A stretch of 64,000 nt of DNA from Leguminivora glycinivorella. Lineage: Eukaryota > Arthropoda > Insecta > Lepidoptera > Tortricidae. Location: assembly GCF_023078275.1 (NCBI RefSeq), contig NC_062998.1:17621916-17685915 (forward strand). Reading direction: 5' to 3'. Below the pieces are notes generated by a model, which saw only the letters and a list, made by a program, of their open reading frames with translations, was not told where the DNA came from and ran no database searches. Below, in pieces: positions 39,336-51,477 of this stretch. Position 1 is the stretch's first letter, and each line of letters starts with the position of its first letter. The translations under genes were made by a program, and so were the position numbers.

Positions 39336-40407
39336 GTGAGTTTCGGTGAGTTTCATTCATGTCATTGTTATTTTTCATATTCATGTATGACATGAATACC
39401 TACTCATAATTTCGACTAGATATTATTCGTATTTTCTAACTGCCAGCAATGATCATATATTCTTCCTGTTTTTGAGACATTTGTATTGAAGTTTTTAGCG
39501 ATGTAGTTAAGTTAAGACGTATTGTTGCCAAATCTAGCGATTATTTACAAAGTGGTTGAATTTAGTGCCTATGCACGAGGAGGCGTTTCAAGAAATCGGT
39601 AAAAGTACGTTCATGGTTTCTTGCTCTTTAGCATTATTAATAAAGCTGTTTCTGTCAACGCATTTAATTTTATTGACCTCATGTGATGTGTATCATGAAA
39701 CAATGGATTTTTATCAACTTACGGTAATGTCATTTTAATCCAAATGACTCTGCTACTGATGATGAAATATTTTTAAGTACATGACAAACCTTAATATTAT
39801 CACGAGATTTTTTTTATATTTTGTCATGTGCCCAAAAGAGGAACTTATACGGATCTTAGACAATAGTTGACAATAACTTAAAATTTCAAAAACGGGTAGA
39901 GTCTATAAATTAAACCTACTCGTATGCCTCATAGTAGAGGAGATATAGCCTTAGGGGTCATAATAATTACCACAGAACCGAAGTTTGGTTTTTTTAGTTC
40001 TTTGTGTGTGTCTTTTTGACATACTAAAAATATAGTAAAATATATTTATGCAAAATGCGTTTTTTCGACCGCCAAAAGTTGTATGAAAAATTACTATGGA
40101 AAAAAAATCCTAAAATTTAAAAATCGTCTCTGGTATCAACTTATGGGGAATTAGGCGGCAAATTTTTTTATAGCGTTGATGTTTAGCAAAAATATAAATA
40201 TTTTTCACTATTTTGGTAAAATAAAAAATGATAAAAATCATAAATTTGATGAAAGGAAGTAATTAAAACATAAATTTCAGCAATGTAATTTTTTTCATAT
40301 GTCCCACACCATGGTAAATACGGGTACGATCCGCCTGGTGATTAGCAGTTACGGTAGCCTATGACGCCTGCCAATCTAGAGCCTCCACATGCGCGTTGCT
40401 GGCCCTT

Positions 40408-40567
40408 TAGGGTACCTTTCCACTAGAGATGCGCAACGTGATAGTGTTTGATATCCACCAATCATGTTCACTGTTCACAAAGCGTAGCGCTAGTAGGAAC
40501 GGGTTCGACTAAGCTGATTGTGGATATCAGAAGCATCCATAACACATCTCTGGTGGAAAGGCACCCT
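40408..40567. mobile_element. MITE nested in left arm of the large inverted repeat
   Basis: The ends ggtacctttccactagagat and catctctggtggaaaggcac are inverted relative to each other. The same unit sits mirrored in the right arm (about 41092-41254), so it was present before the arms were duplicated. Confidence 0.65.
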
Positions 40568-41091
40568 TAACAGTCCTCAGCTAGCTCGCAGGATAACGCG
40601 CGTCCGCGGGAGAAAAATCCTCCTATTGGGTAACCGTATTTACCATGAACTTGTATTTTGGTGGGGTTCAATATAAGTATATAAATTGTCGCATCCCATT
40701 AAAAAACTGTCGATAAAGCATTATATAGAACACGAGAGAAAACCAAAACCTAATAATCATCGGTTTTTCTAGTCATAAATCTGCGCATCCACACACCCTG
40801 GACCCGTATATGGTCGCACACTGTGGCTTCTTCTTCTTCAACCTAGCGTTTTCCCGGCCTAGCGGTCAGTCTTCTCCACTTTGCCCGGTCTCCAGCATAC
40901 TTAGACGTGAGATTGTTCTCTTGTATGTCCGCTCCCACGACGTCCAGCCAGCGCTTCTTTGGGCTACCGGGGCCGCGTGACTTAGAGCCTTGGACAGCGA
41001 GATTAAGGCATCTGTTTTCGATGTAGGCTTAGGAGGATTTTTCTCCCGAGGACGCGCGTTATCCTGCGAGCTAGCTGAGGACTGTTAAGGG

Positions 41092-41254
41092 TGCCTTTCC
41101 ACCAGAGATGTGTTATGGATGCTTCTGATATCCACAATCAGCTTAGTCGAACCCGTTCCTACTAGCGCTACGCTTTGTGAACAGTGAACATGATTGGTGG
41201 ATATCAAACACTATCACGTTGCGCATCTCTAGTGGAAAGGTACCCTAAAGGGCC
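41092..41254. mobile_element. Mirror copy of nested MITE in right arm
   Basis: Reverse-complement counterpart of 40408-40567 with the same boundaries relative to the arm. Confidence 0.65.
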
Positions 41255-41854
41255 AGCAACGCGCATGTGGAGGCTCTAGATTGGCAGGCGTCATAGGCTA
41301 CCGTAACTGTTAAACACCAGGCGGATCGTACCCGTATTTACCATGGTGTGGGACATATGAAAAAAATTACATTGCTGAAATTTATGTTTTAATTACTTCC
41401 TTTCATCAAATTTATGATTTTTATCATTTTTTATTTTACCAAAATAGTGAAAAATATTTATATTTTTGCAAAACATCAACGCTATAAAAAAATTTGCCGC
41501 CTAATTCCCCATAAGTTGATACCAGAGACGATTTTTAAATTTTAGGATTTTTTTTCCATAGTAATTTTTCATACAACTTTTGGCGGTCGAAAAAACGCAT
41601 TTTGCATAAATATATTTTACTATATTTTTAGTATGTCAAAAAGACACACACAAAGAACTAAAAAAACCAAACTTCGGTTCTGTGGGAATTATTATGACCC
41701 CCCCCATACAAATTCTCATTCCACTCCTCTACTATCATGATTCATGAAATATGAAATTGATGTTTGTGTGGACCCTTGTAGGAAGTTTGAGTTGAGTATT
41801 GTCTATTATATGTATGTTGGTATAACAGTATTAAGATGCATGTTTATTGGACAG

Positions 41855-42016
41855 AAACACATGCGGCTGTCGGCGGCGAGCAGCTCGCCCAGCAGCCCGG
41901 GGCGGCGCGCGCGCTCCGACAACAAGAAGTGCCGCAAGGTGTACGGCATGGACCAGCGCGAGCTGTGGTGCACGCAGTGCAAGTGGAAGAAGGCTTGCAC
42001 GCGCTTCGGCGACTAG
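41855..42016 (+). CDS. Glut4EF: Glut4EF last exon: C-clamp and stop
   Basis: The acceptor is ttggacag, phase 0, and the TAG stop is at 42014-42016. The product starts KHMRLSAASSSPSSPGRRAR and ends with the C-clamp: CRKVYGMDQRELWC, then C and C in the WCTQCKWKKAC context (C-x12-C-x2-C-x5-C), closing with TRFGD. C-clamps of this family contact GC-rich DNA. The exon is strongly GC-rich and has long shadow frames on both strands. Only about 115 bp separate its acceptor from the large inverted repeat at 39929-41738. Confidence 0.92.
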   Translation, partial: KHMRLSAASSSPSSPGRRARSDNKKCRKVYGMDQRELWCTQCKWKKACTRFGD

Positions 42017-42449
42017 CGGCGCCGCCGCCACCTCGCCGAGGCGCGCGCGCAGCTCTACCACAAGTAACTCGAGCCTGCCCCCTACCGTTCGCCCGAGGCC
42101 GCATGCTCCCCCGAGGGCGAGGCGAGGTGTTTGGACAATTGTGCGCGAGTCGTAGACACTAGGTGACGAACGACACTTTTATATAAGGTAAACTAGGCAG
42201 ACGAATAAGTATATATGCGATAGACATAAATATATTCAAATATTTATTGACTATATAAACTTAAAGGAGACATATTTTTTTCTCTAAATTTGGGCCGTTA
42301 TTTAAATACAATATGGACATTGCCCACGTATTTTTGTAGAACAGTGAACATCGCCTTAAATGAACTCATGTTAGAGCTCGTATGTGTCGTAACCGAACTC
42401 ATGGTAGAGGAGGCAGGGCCCGTCAAGGCGCGCCCGTCGGCCGTCGGCC

Positions 42450-42475
42450 GCCGCCGCCGCCGCCGCCGCCGAGCC
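42450..42475. repeat. CCG trinucleotide run
   Basis: A short (ccg)n tract inside a GC-rich patch about 430 bp after the Glut4EF stop codon, probably within its 3' UTR. Confidence 0.7.
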
Positions 42476-45087
42476 GCAGCCGTGCGCGGCGCCCGCGCCG
42501 GAACCCAGACTGTGAATATTTCCTAACTATAAGTTTTTAATCTAAGTTTAGACTGACATATAGATCAGTGTGAAAATATTCGTTTTATTACATCACAACG
42601 ATCACCGGATTATTTACAAATACATAGGTACCATTTTCATATTAGAGACCACACCTAACTATGAATTCAAAAACGAAATGGTCGTTGTTCCACTTCATTA
42701 AAAAGATAATTTTAAAATGTTGGATGATATTTTATACTTTTAGGTTCAATATGAAGACAAAAATCCGTCCACATTTTCAAATGTGCTTTTAAATAGTTAT
42801 ATAAAAATCAATGTTTTCACACTGCTTAAAAAATGGGCAAGTAGATTAACGTAAATACATGAATTCTTTAGTGATATTAATCACTTAATATAAATTATGT
42901 ATAATGACTGAAATTTTAGATGATAATAATAATAAGAGAATCATAATGTCGTAATATATAAAATAGACTTAGGTAGTTTTAAGAAATCGCTAAATTCGAC
43001 GAAAAGACTATTATAAACCACGTTTAGAGTTAAATTTTTTGAACATATCTGAGTCGTATGTTTGTACTACGTGAACAAGGAGACAATACTCAAAGCAGTA
43101 GGTCGCAACTCGAGCTCGGCCACAAAGCGAAGGCAGTCCAGCGCCGCGTCCCGTTGCGGCGCGCGCACGCCGCCGCGCCAACCGCGCCGCGCCAACCGCG
43201 CCGCGCCGTCGCGACCCGCATGCGGTGGCGGTGCATACCGGCCACACATTCGATTGGAAAATCGTTACTTAACGAACACATAACATAACACATTGTGCAT
43301 CTAATGTGCCCGAAATATAATTATTTTACATTTACGACAAGAATACCTACACGATTAATATAAAGCTAAGGTGATTGCTATTTGCAATATTATAATAAAA
43401 ATAAGTATTATATATATTTTGAAGAATAAATTTGTACATAAATAAATATTACTTACGTAATGCATTCATATTTAATGTTTAAAGAAAGCAATGTTCATAT
43501 TTGTACATAATTATAATATTTACTATATTTAACTCTATAATTACTGTTACTTAAAAAAACTGTCTTATCGAATACCTACTTTTAAGCGGTGACACGAAAA
43601 CATTTTTTATTGAATATGTAAAAGTATGTTTTGTCGTATGTACGTCCCCGAATCACCAGCCAGCGTTAATGACGAAGGGGCCCGCGCGCCTCGCGGCCGT
43701 CGCTTCGAGGACCCGCTGCGGTCCACGCGGGTGACTTGTCCTCCGATAGCTCACAACTACAATGTGCCAATTAAATAAGATCTTTTGGTGGGTTTGTTTC
43801 CCAGTTGCAGTACATGATGCTAGAATAATTCTGGCAGTTTGCTTAAATTCTGGATTTCCTTAAATAAATAAGAACAATAGTGGAAAGTGAGGGTAAATGC
43901 AAGTCTTCCATGAGACAACTTTTTGTAATACCAAAGTTTAAATACTTCGTTGATTTTGATTTAAAACGTTCACCTATATTCATATAAAATAATGACGCAA
44001 ATGTGAAAGTAACAGCTAGCCTAGCCAAGAGATTAAGGTGATTAAGGAAATTAAAAACCTTAACACTTGTTTTCCTGACACAGGAATTTCTATGATGTAC
44101 TTATATGTAATTAAAAATAAATAACAATGTTCTTAAACCGTTAAAGCAATAATTCGAGCGCCTGCATAGTTGTGCTGTAGAAATACTTGTTTAAGAATGT
44201 TGTATTGCACTAAGAAGATGTTTAATGATAAAGGCAATTAAAATGGCAACAGCTAATGATCGTTGTTCAGCCTATTGCCATGCCATAGATCTCGACCAGG
44301 CGTCGACTTTTTTTTTAATTTCTGTTAATCAGTAGGAACGAATATTATGTTGGGATTAAAATATATCCACCATTAAATAAACGATTGAAACTAATTGAGT
44401 GAGCTACTAATTTGGTCAGCTACCATGTATAAATAAATAAAATATTCAATGAATGTTATCATTTACTCACAGGAAACAATTTTTATAATTAGTGAGCTTT
44501 AGCTTTCAATTATGATATACCTACCTACTTCGGCAGCGAAATGCATATGAATAAATAGTATCATTCAAAATAGTAGGCACATATACCATGTCTCATTATT
44601 GATAATTTGTAGCACTGGACGATTTGACATACAGAAGGGGCAAATAAAATGAGCAGTTGCATGAGCCGAGTACGCAGCCGCGGTGACTCGCGGCGACTCT
44701 CCCCTGCTTGACTTGCCGACTACCTGACGTCTAAATCGAATCATTTTCCACTGCTCGTTACAATTTGCAATACGAATGTTATTGTCTCTACGTACCAAAG
44801 AAATTGTCAAAGGTCCTCGTGATAATCTTTTCATTAAACTACTTAAAGCTAATATGTTGTAATATCATTTTCACATGAGTTCATATTTATTATTTTGTGT
44901 TTTAATTCGGCAGCTCCACCTTCATTTTTTATCGTTCAGAATGATTGTCTACATATAACATACCTACCTACCGACTTAATTTATTGGAATGATTTATTTC
45001 TTTATTATAAATCCACTACTTTCAAACTACTATCGCATTACCCCCCAACTATGGAATTTAATCGTATACTAAATGAGTATTTAGGTG

Positions 45088-45255
45088 TACAGATGTAGTG
45101 AGAAAAGATTTGCCTTCGAATTGTTACGGAAACGTACGAACGTGTCATTCTATTTCAGTAATTGCAGTCTCAGTACAAGATGTACTGACATTGACTGAAC
45201 TAGCATGACAAATACGAACGTTTCCGAAGGAAACCCTTTTCGAACTACATCTGTA
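45088..45255. mobile_element. TA-flanked MITE, ACAGATGTAGT family, copy 1
   Basis: The ends acagatgtag and ctacatctgt are inverted and start and end with TA. Internally, ttacggaaacgtacgaacgtg is mirrored by tacgaacgtttccg. Related to 63114-63248. Confidence 0.65.
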
Positions 45256-48246
45256 ATGTAATTTAACAACTTGACTTGATTTGCATATATTGTTTATCCT
45301 TCTTTCATTACACATTGGTAATATTTTAATGTTAAAAAAAAGACAAGTCTCTGGTATGATATTTGCACTTGCTTCAAGCCTTCCATGTTTACTTTCGTGT
45401 TTAAATATATAATTTTATTTATAGGTAGTTACTGAGTGTGGCGAGATGCGGGTTTCATCAACAATAATAACCAGCTTAACCTTTTAACATTTTCGTCTAC
45501 TTGCACAGTATCCTTGTTATAATTATAAATTAAAAAACTGTCGTAGATCTCTTTCGTTCGTTTAATGTGAACTTGATTCTTGCCCTACATTGTACGTTAT
45601 TTTTTATTATGTAAATATTATCCGTCCTCATCCCCTACACCATAGTACCCATCCGTCAGTCGTAACAGTTTGATACAAGTCTCAGCAATGTTAGCCGGGT
45701 CAAGTACTTCAAAGTATAGGACATCGGACTACCGGGACAGGACTTTTCTCAAAGGAAATACGGAACGGTCACGCCAGAACAGGTCTGGCACTAATTCTGT
45801 GCTTTGCCTTGTTATAAGTAATTTAATCTTCGAAAAAGCGTAGTAACCGTACACTTTCTCCTACTGACCTTAATTGCATGAAACATCATTAATCTTGGGA
45901 CTCATTCTTTCCTGACCATTTATTCTTTTCGCATTTCGTTTTTTATGATTTTACGTACCTGTAAAAATTACCAAATATTAATTTGATTGCAATAAAGGTT
46001 GTGATAGAAACATGAACGTCGTGTCAAGTTGACAAACCCTCTCGCCGTAAGCCGCACGCCCCGGGCCCGGCCCGGGCCAGGCCCGGGGCCGGACGTAGAC
46101 AACGAACTCCGCGCTACACGCACGATCCGTTTCGGTAGTTTACATTGTAGGATATTACTACAACTCAGCTAGCGAATTGACAACTGCCATATTGTAAGGA
46201 CCTAGATGTAAACGCGGTTATCTAAATAGTAAGATACTTTAAGTGTTATATTAAGTTAAAGTCATAATAAATATATAGTATTGAGTATGCTAGCCTAGCT
46301 ACGATAAGGTTTAAAATATGCACAGTCATACATAGTTTATTGTGCTGATCTAAATGATTGCAAAATATTTGAGACAATATTTTTTTGCCACTCGCATCAA
46401 CAATGTAATATCATATTGGAGTGAAAAAGAATAGTAACAGTACAAAGTATTTTTATTTGGTTGTTAATGTTAGTTATTTGTGTCAATATCGTGGCAAAAA
46501 AAATCAAATATTGTAATAAGCATGCTTAATGGGTTCTAATTATCTCTTTTACGCCTTGTGTTGAATCACCCACCCAATACTCATCTCGAAGTAAAAAAAG
46601 CAGTCGATGCACTTCGTTTATTAGATGCCAGTTGCATGGATATCGATTGAGAACAACGGCAAGTTGTCAACACTAAGTTCGAAGGAAACGCTTGATGTTC
46701 GACTTTCGACGACAGAGTGTTAAAAATTTACTTTTTGTAATTCTAATACTAGTTTCGTAGTTATACGGTATACCGATCTCAATATTATACCTACGCGAAG
46801 CTATTAGATATAGAAATACATCGTATTAAAGATTGTTTTATGTTAAATATTTACTGTAGAACATAATTATTTTTGGATAATAAAGACAACTTTATTTTTA
46901 TCGCGCTATTGTGTACATAATAATGCCTATTTACTAGTTTATTTAGCTAAATTTTGCTCAATTTATTACATACTACGCCAAAGTCATACTATAAAAAATA
47001 ACTTAAACATATCAGTACAAAAAGCATAATCTGTACTGTACCTAACCGACGATTATGTAACTGACTCGAGAGCGGCACACGTGCTGTTAATAAAGTATGA
47101 GAACCCCCACTAAGCCCGTGATGTATCTCTTCGCAGCGACATAAAAGGTACATCATTACGGATGTAGTGCAAAACTCTATATGCCATCGTATTCTCTCAG
47201 AAGCGTTCGTATTTGCCATGCTATTTCATTTAACTTCATTACTTGCTGAGATTTACTGTAATAATGTCATAAGAATTTCGTGCATTTCAGTAAAATTACG
47301 ATGGGAGGTTTACGCGCTGCATGTGTCTTTATATCTTCGGGAAATGTTACAATTAATTTATATTGTATATACATGTAAAACCCCCTTAATTGGACAATGT
47401 TCGCCCTGCCGAACATGACCTCTTTTTGTATTTTTTTCCGAATCAGAATCATTATCTAGAACTATCGAGCGCCGAGGAGGCTTGTACTCACGACCATGAC
47501 CATTTTCTGCCAAATTAAGGGTTAAATCATGGTTGCCGATAGTTACACAATGTCATTGAGGTTAAAACTAAAAAAAGTCCGGTCACCGGACTTGGAACTT
47601 GTTCGTTGGCTACAAAATGTGCTTAATATCCTCCGGTTTATTCTATAATAGTACTGATGCTGCACTATTTTTTTTTTATATATTCTTTCCATGGCCGATC
47701 TCGACGAATCTCTAACGTTTAGTAGACGCGTACGCGTACCTGCTTTTATCTGTGTCCTTAGTTTTATTATAATAAATATTTATCCAAATAGTTTTACTTC
47801 CAAGCCCCATTGAATTGTTTTAAAAGCACCTTAGTGCGTTATTGGAGGTCTGCCTACACTCCGTAAGTACTTATTTATGGCTGGACAGAAAATTCAGCGG
47901 TTTTAACTTCAATATTTTCTTGTGTATTCAAGCAATTTGGAATATTTTCCAACAGTTGGATAAATCCCAAAAAGAACTGTGAAATTACTTAACATCCCGA
48001 ATACCTTGCAACTCTCAAATAGTTACACACCGTGCATGTATTAACTCCAATGGAGACTTTCTGTGTATTAGTGTAATGTATAAGCGTGTGCCCTTACGTA
48101 GACCCGTTCATTAAAAAGATAAATTATGATTGTGGTAATCTTTTTCACCCTATTACACTGCAGCATTCCGAAGATGGTACTTTGTAATAAGGCTATGAAT
48201 AATACCTATTCATATAGTATATCGATTGTCACGTAATTAAGATTTG

Positions 48247-48550
48247 CAGGGAGCGTACTTTTCGTGCCGATGACATCAATTTGACGTCACGCTCCATATA
48301 GGGTGATCACAAATTGTTTTATTGTTAATTATTAATCATTAGTCATCAATCATTTTAAGTTATGAATTTCTTTGCATGGTAATGAATGCAAGAAGGATGG
48401 TGTGCTTTACGTTAGAGAGAAATTCTCTTTTCTACATATTTCTTGTAATGTGTTGTTAACAATACTATTTAATTAAATTTATTTATAAAAACAAATCAAA
48501 TAATTTTATTCACGTTTCACATGTCATCGGCATGAAAAGTACGCTCCCTG
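48247..48550. mobile_element. hAT-type MITE with perfect 8 bp duplication, copy 1
   Basis: The ends CAGGGAGCGTACTTTTCGTG and its near-exact inverse are flanked by aagatttg on both sides (48239-48246 and 48551-48558). It is a shortened relative of 59286-59974: the second subterminal repeat is deleted. Confidence 0.85.
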
Positions 48551-50593
48551 AAGATTTGTCATTCTCATCAAGCATATGTTTTGTTTCATAAGTGCACAAT
48601 TCTTTGGTGCCCTAATACTTCGTAGGTTCTTGTATGTTCGACCTGGTGGCGACCTGTGACATGGTCCTTAGGCCACTGTGTGTCACCCACCAATTTTATT
48701 TTACTGTCATGATTCAGATTTTTGTTGGTTGCAATATGTAGTTGATTTTTATTTTATATAATAGACCCAATTTTAGATATTATGTGTATTGTGTACGTAG
48801 CATATTATCTCTGGTAGAATTTTGTATATACATATCTGTATATTTTTCATTAATTGGAAACTTGATTTTTAACGTAAATAATATTGATTTCACTGTGTTT
48901 ATTTAGTAACCCTTTTATGATATGGTATAATAATTAATTAATAATGTCTAAAAAGCAAACATTTGTTCTGTATCTAGAATATATAGATTAAAAACTACAT
49001 ATATAATTTCATAATAAACTATACCGTACGAATGTAAAAAAAAATAATTATATGATTAGTTGTAATTTAAGAAAATGTTATGTTTGTAAATAAATAGTTT
49101 TGATGTTCCCAAGAATTGATTCGTTGTCAATATGTGGGCAATTATTGTTTTGAAAATATGTCTCCTGTGTAGAATAGGAAAGTAGGGGTGTACTCCATGA
49201 AGCGCGTGCCGCCAACAGCGGCGCTCCGGCGTCGGCTGCTCGGCACGCGCTTTATATTATACATTATTACAGTTGGTCAAGGGCTTTGTTTTTAAAATGT
49301 ATCACTTGGAGCATTATGTGTTAATATTGTTATGTGTAACATCCCGTTTAAGCGAGACTGTTCTCAAATTAAACCGAGAACGTGATGATAAATAGCCAAG
49401 CACATTTTATGAGCACTACACCCTATTTGGTTTACTATCTGTATATTTCTATAACGATATTGTGTGTATCACTCTTGGTCCAATATCGGGCGAACATTTG
49501 TCGAGTTGGAGTTAGTACTAGGTAGTTTAAGCTTGAGCCGCTGAAGCAATGATTTGATTGAATGGTTACCAGTAGTTTTAAGGTTGCAACGTGACGATCA
49601 AAGTGTTGTATTGCGCGAGCGTCCGCCGCGCCGCGCCGCGCCGGTCGGCCGCAGGGGACTCGATATCACAGCAGTTTACCGGCACTGTCAGCTCGAATGC
49701 GTCATTTCATTCATATCTCATATTCTCATAAATCCTCTTTCAATCCCAATGTTCTAAATGAATCATTATTGTTGTGTTAAAGAGGCATTACTGTATACAA
49801 TAAATAGCTGGCAGTTATTCTATTGTGATATTTATATTTTATTTATTATTTTTCTAGATTATTATTTATATTTTTAATGTTGGACGAGCGTGTTTGTTAT
49901 ATTTTACTGAGAATCGTGTTTAGAATAGATAAAGTTATTTTATATTGTAATGAGAAAAAGGTCCAGAATGTGTTCCAAATAAATTGATTTTGTCAAGTAT
50001 AGATATTAAAGATTATATTATAAAAGTGTTTTCGTTAATATGTTACAAATATAATCGTTTAGATTGACATATTATGTATAATCAAAATTACCTTTATTAG
50101 CTGTGAAGCTAAAACATCACAAAATTAAAAATAAATAATAATTATAGCCTTGTTGCAAAAATTGCAAGCCCCTGCTCTCTATAGCAAACTAAACTTACTA
50201 TTATTACTGTATACTTCGTTTTGAAATTTAACTGTGAAATATTGTATTCAGATTTACCCACTCAAACAAAAAATGTTACAGAGAAAGTAAACGAAATCTT
50301 TATCAAAAATGTTAATACTACTGTAAAATACCGTCATGCTACACCTGGTAGACTATTGCCTGAAATATTATACCTCAATACGTTTAGAATGAATTTTGCG
50401 TGTCTTGAAAATATATATTTTAATTATTAGAATAAATGTGGCTTTATTTTACCACCTCTTACTTGTATCCTATTATTCCAATCCCAGTACTAGCCTACTT
50501 ATTTACGTTCTAGTCCAGGCCGAGATGCACAAGACTGGAATGCAGATTAGAATACGTGGCTTAGCCGTGACCCACACACAAGCGGCGTTAGTC

Positions 50594-50889
50594 GTTAGTG
50601 ACCGACCACACCAGAGCGTCGCGTGTCTCGGGGCGCGCGTCCGCGCCACGCCGCTTCAGTGTAATTCAAAAAACGTCTCCTCAGTACATTTTGTATAGGA
50701 AAGACGTAAGACGCGCCCCAGGTGGCGTGGCGGCGGCGGGGCGCGCGCCGCGCCGCTTGGCGGCGCGCCTTACGTCCTTCCTATACAAAATGTACTGAGG
50801 AGACGCTTTTGAATTACACTCAGGTGGCGTGGCGCGGACGCCCTTTGCGCGCCCCGAGACACGCAACGGTCTGATGTGGCCGGTCCCTA
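50594..50889. mobile_element. GC-rich foldback MITE, about 120 bp arms
   Basis: The left arm (gaccgaccacaccagagcg ... agacgtaagacgcgcc) is mirrored by the right arm (ggcgcgccttacgtcc ... gatgtggccggtc). The arms keep motifs such as tcctcagtacattttgta and gtgtctcggggcgcgcg. The centre is almost pure GC. Overlapping frames on both strands are by-products of the palindrome. Confidence 0.8.
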
Positions 50890-50933
50890 AGATGTGGATC
50901 GGACGCCTGCACCGCGTCGCTTGTGTAGGTAAT

Positions 50934-51060
50934 TTAATTAAAAAACCGGCCAAGTGAGAGTCAGACTCGCCCACCGAGGGTTCCGTATCCGTACAAACGT
51001 CTGTGGTAGGCACAAACTTTCAACAGTTAAAATAACCTCGTGTTTCTCATAACTCTGAGA
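50934..51060. repeat. Lepidopteran interspersed repeat fragment
   Basis: The sequence aaaaaaccggccaagtgaga ... gactcgcccaccgagggtt is a module widespread in lepidopteran genomes. Class not determined here. Confidence 0.45.
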
Positions 51061-51477
51061 AAATACTTGACTAGAAATAGGTAAAGCGCCATCTCTCGGT
51101 GGATTTGCTAATTTGCGTGGAGGTTTGCTAAACGCCTTACCTAGACAGGTTTTGTGACCGGAAGACTGAGGCATAACTTGCCCAGCACATCGGTAATGTC
51201 GCCTGCCTTCTGGATCCGTACCGGCCGGCTCCGACCCAGGGTATTTTTTAAATAAATAATAAAAGCAGTTATGAGGTACTCTCCGACTCCGTTAAAAATA
51301 AGTGAAAGTTCAGATCCGGCTCCGGTGAAGTCACTTCTGTAACATCCCTAGTCCTAAGCTGCCGCCGCTGTTATTTTTTAAATCAGTTATATTTAAGTCG
51401 TACCAACCTGTAGCTTGGAACCAAGGACGTATATATCGGGACTAACAAGCCCATACAAAAAAGTGTACCCCTGCGTG

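Larger units (their letters stand above)
39929..41738. mobile_element. Very large inverted repeat (about 0.7 kb arms, 0.4 kb loop)
   Basis: The left arm (about 39929-40624) and right arm (about 41031-41738) are near-identical inverted copies. Similarity is highest from 39954 and up to 41701, with a weaker outer zone. Each arm carries the same nested MITE and the same caccatggtaaatacggg / catgcgcgttgctggcc module. The loop (40625-41030) is unrelated to the arms. A few substitutions separate the arms (for example ggtgattagcag against ggtgtttaacag). It is either a long-TIR foldback transposon or an inverted duplication. No transposase frame was found. Confidence 0.85.
39336..41854 (+). other. 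Glut4EF: Last Glut4EF intron
   Basis: 2.5 kb GT...AG intron, most of it one large inverted repeat. The donor is repeated in tandem (gtgagt at 39336 and 39346). The acceptor lies about 115 bp after the repeat ends. Confidence 0.85.
8523..42016 (+). other. Glut4EF: Gene locus: Glut4EF-like C2H2/C-clamp transcription factor (5' end not identified)
   Basis: Seven exons (8523-8692, 15800-15927, 17805-17962, 37647-37744, 38839-38997, 39248-39335, 41855-42016) have GT/AG borders and compatible phases, and join into 320 codons plus a TAG stop. Visible parts in order: a charged helical stretch (residues 1-50), a serine/proline-rich region (about 92-140), a basic PRKKR motif (148-152), a C2H2 finger (C160, C165, H178, H183), an acidic segment leading to the FYYTE motif, and a C-terminal C-clamp (C293, C306, C309, C315). 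This order is that of the ZNF395/SLC2A4RG (GLUT4 enhancer factor) family, whose Drosophila member is Glut4EF. Family members are nuclear DNA-binding regulators; the target genes here are unknown. The first visible exon starts in phase 0 behind a splice acceptor, so one or more 5' exons are missing. They may lie upstream in 1-8520 or outside the window. Confidence 0.85.

Noticed and set aside
41836..42162. 102- and 108-residue frames and antisense frames over the Glut4EF last exon
   Set aside because: High-GC shadows of the C-clamp exon, which has clear family similarity in another frame.
46375..46512. Possible old MITE with tttttttgccac / gtggcaaaaaaa ends
   Set aside because: The inverted match is short and mostly homopolymer; no target duplication; too weak to list.
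47570..47595. Hairpin aagtccggtcaccggactt as a terminator
   Set aside because: This is a eukaryotic region without a nearby bacterial-type transcript; a 9 bp palindrome of this kind is expected by chance.
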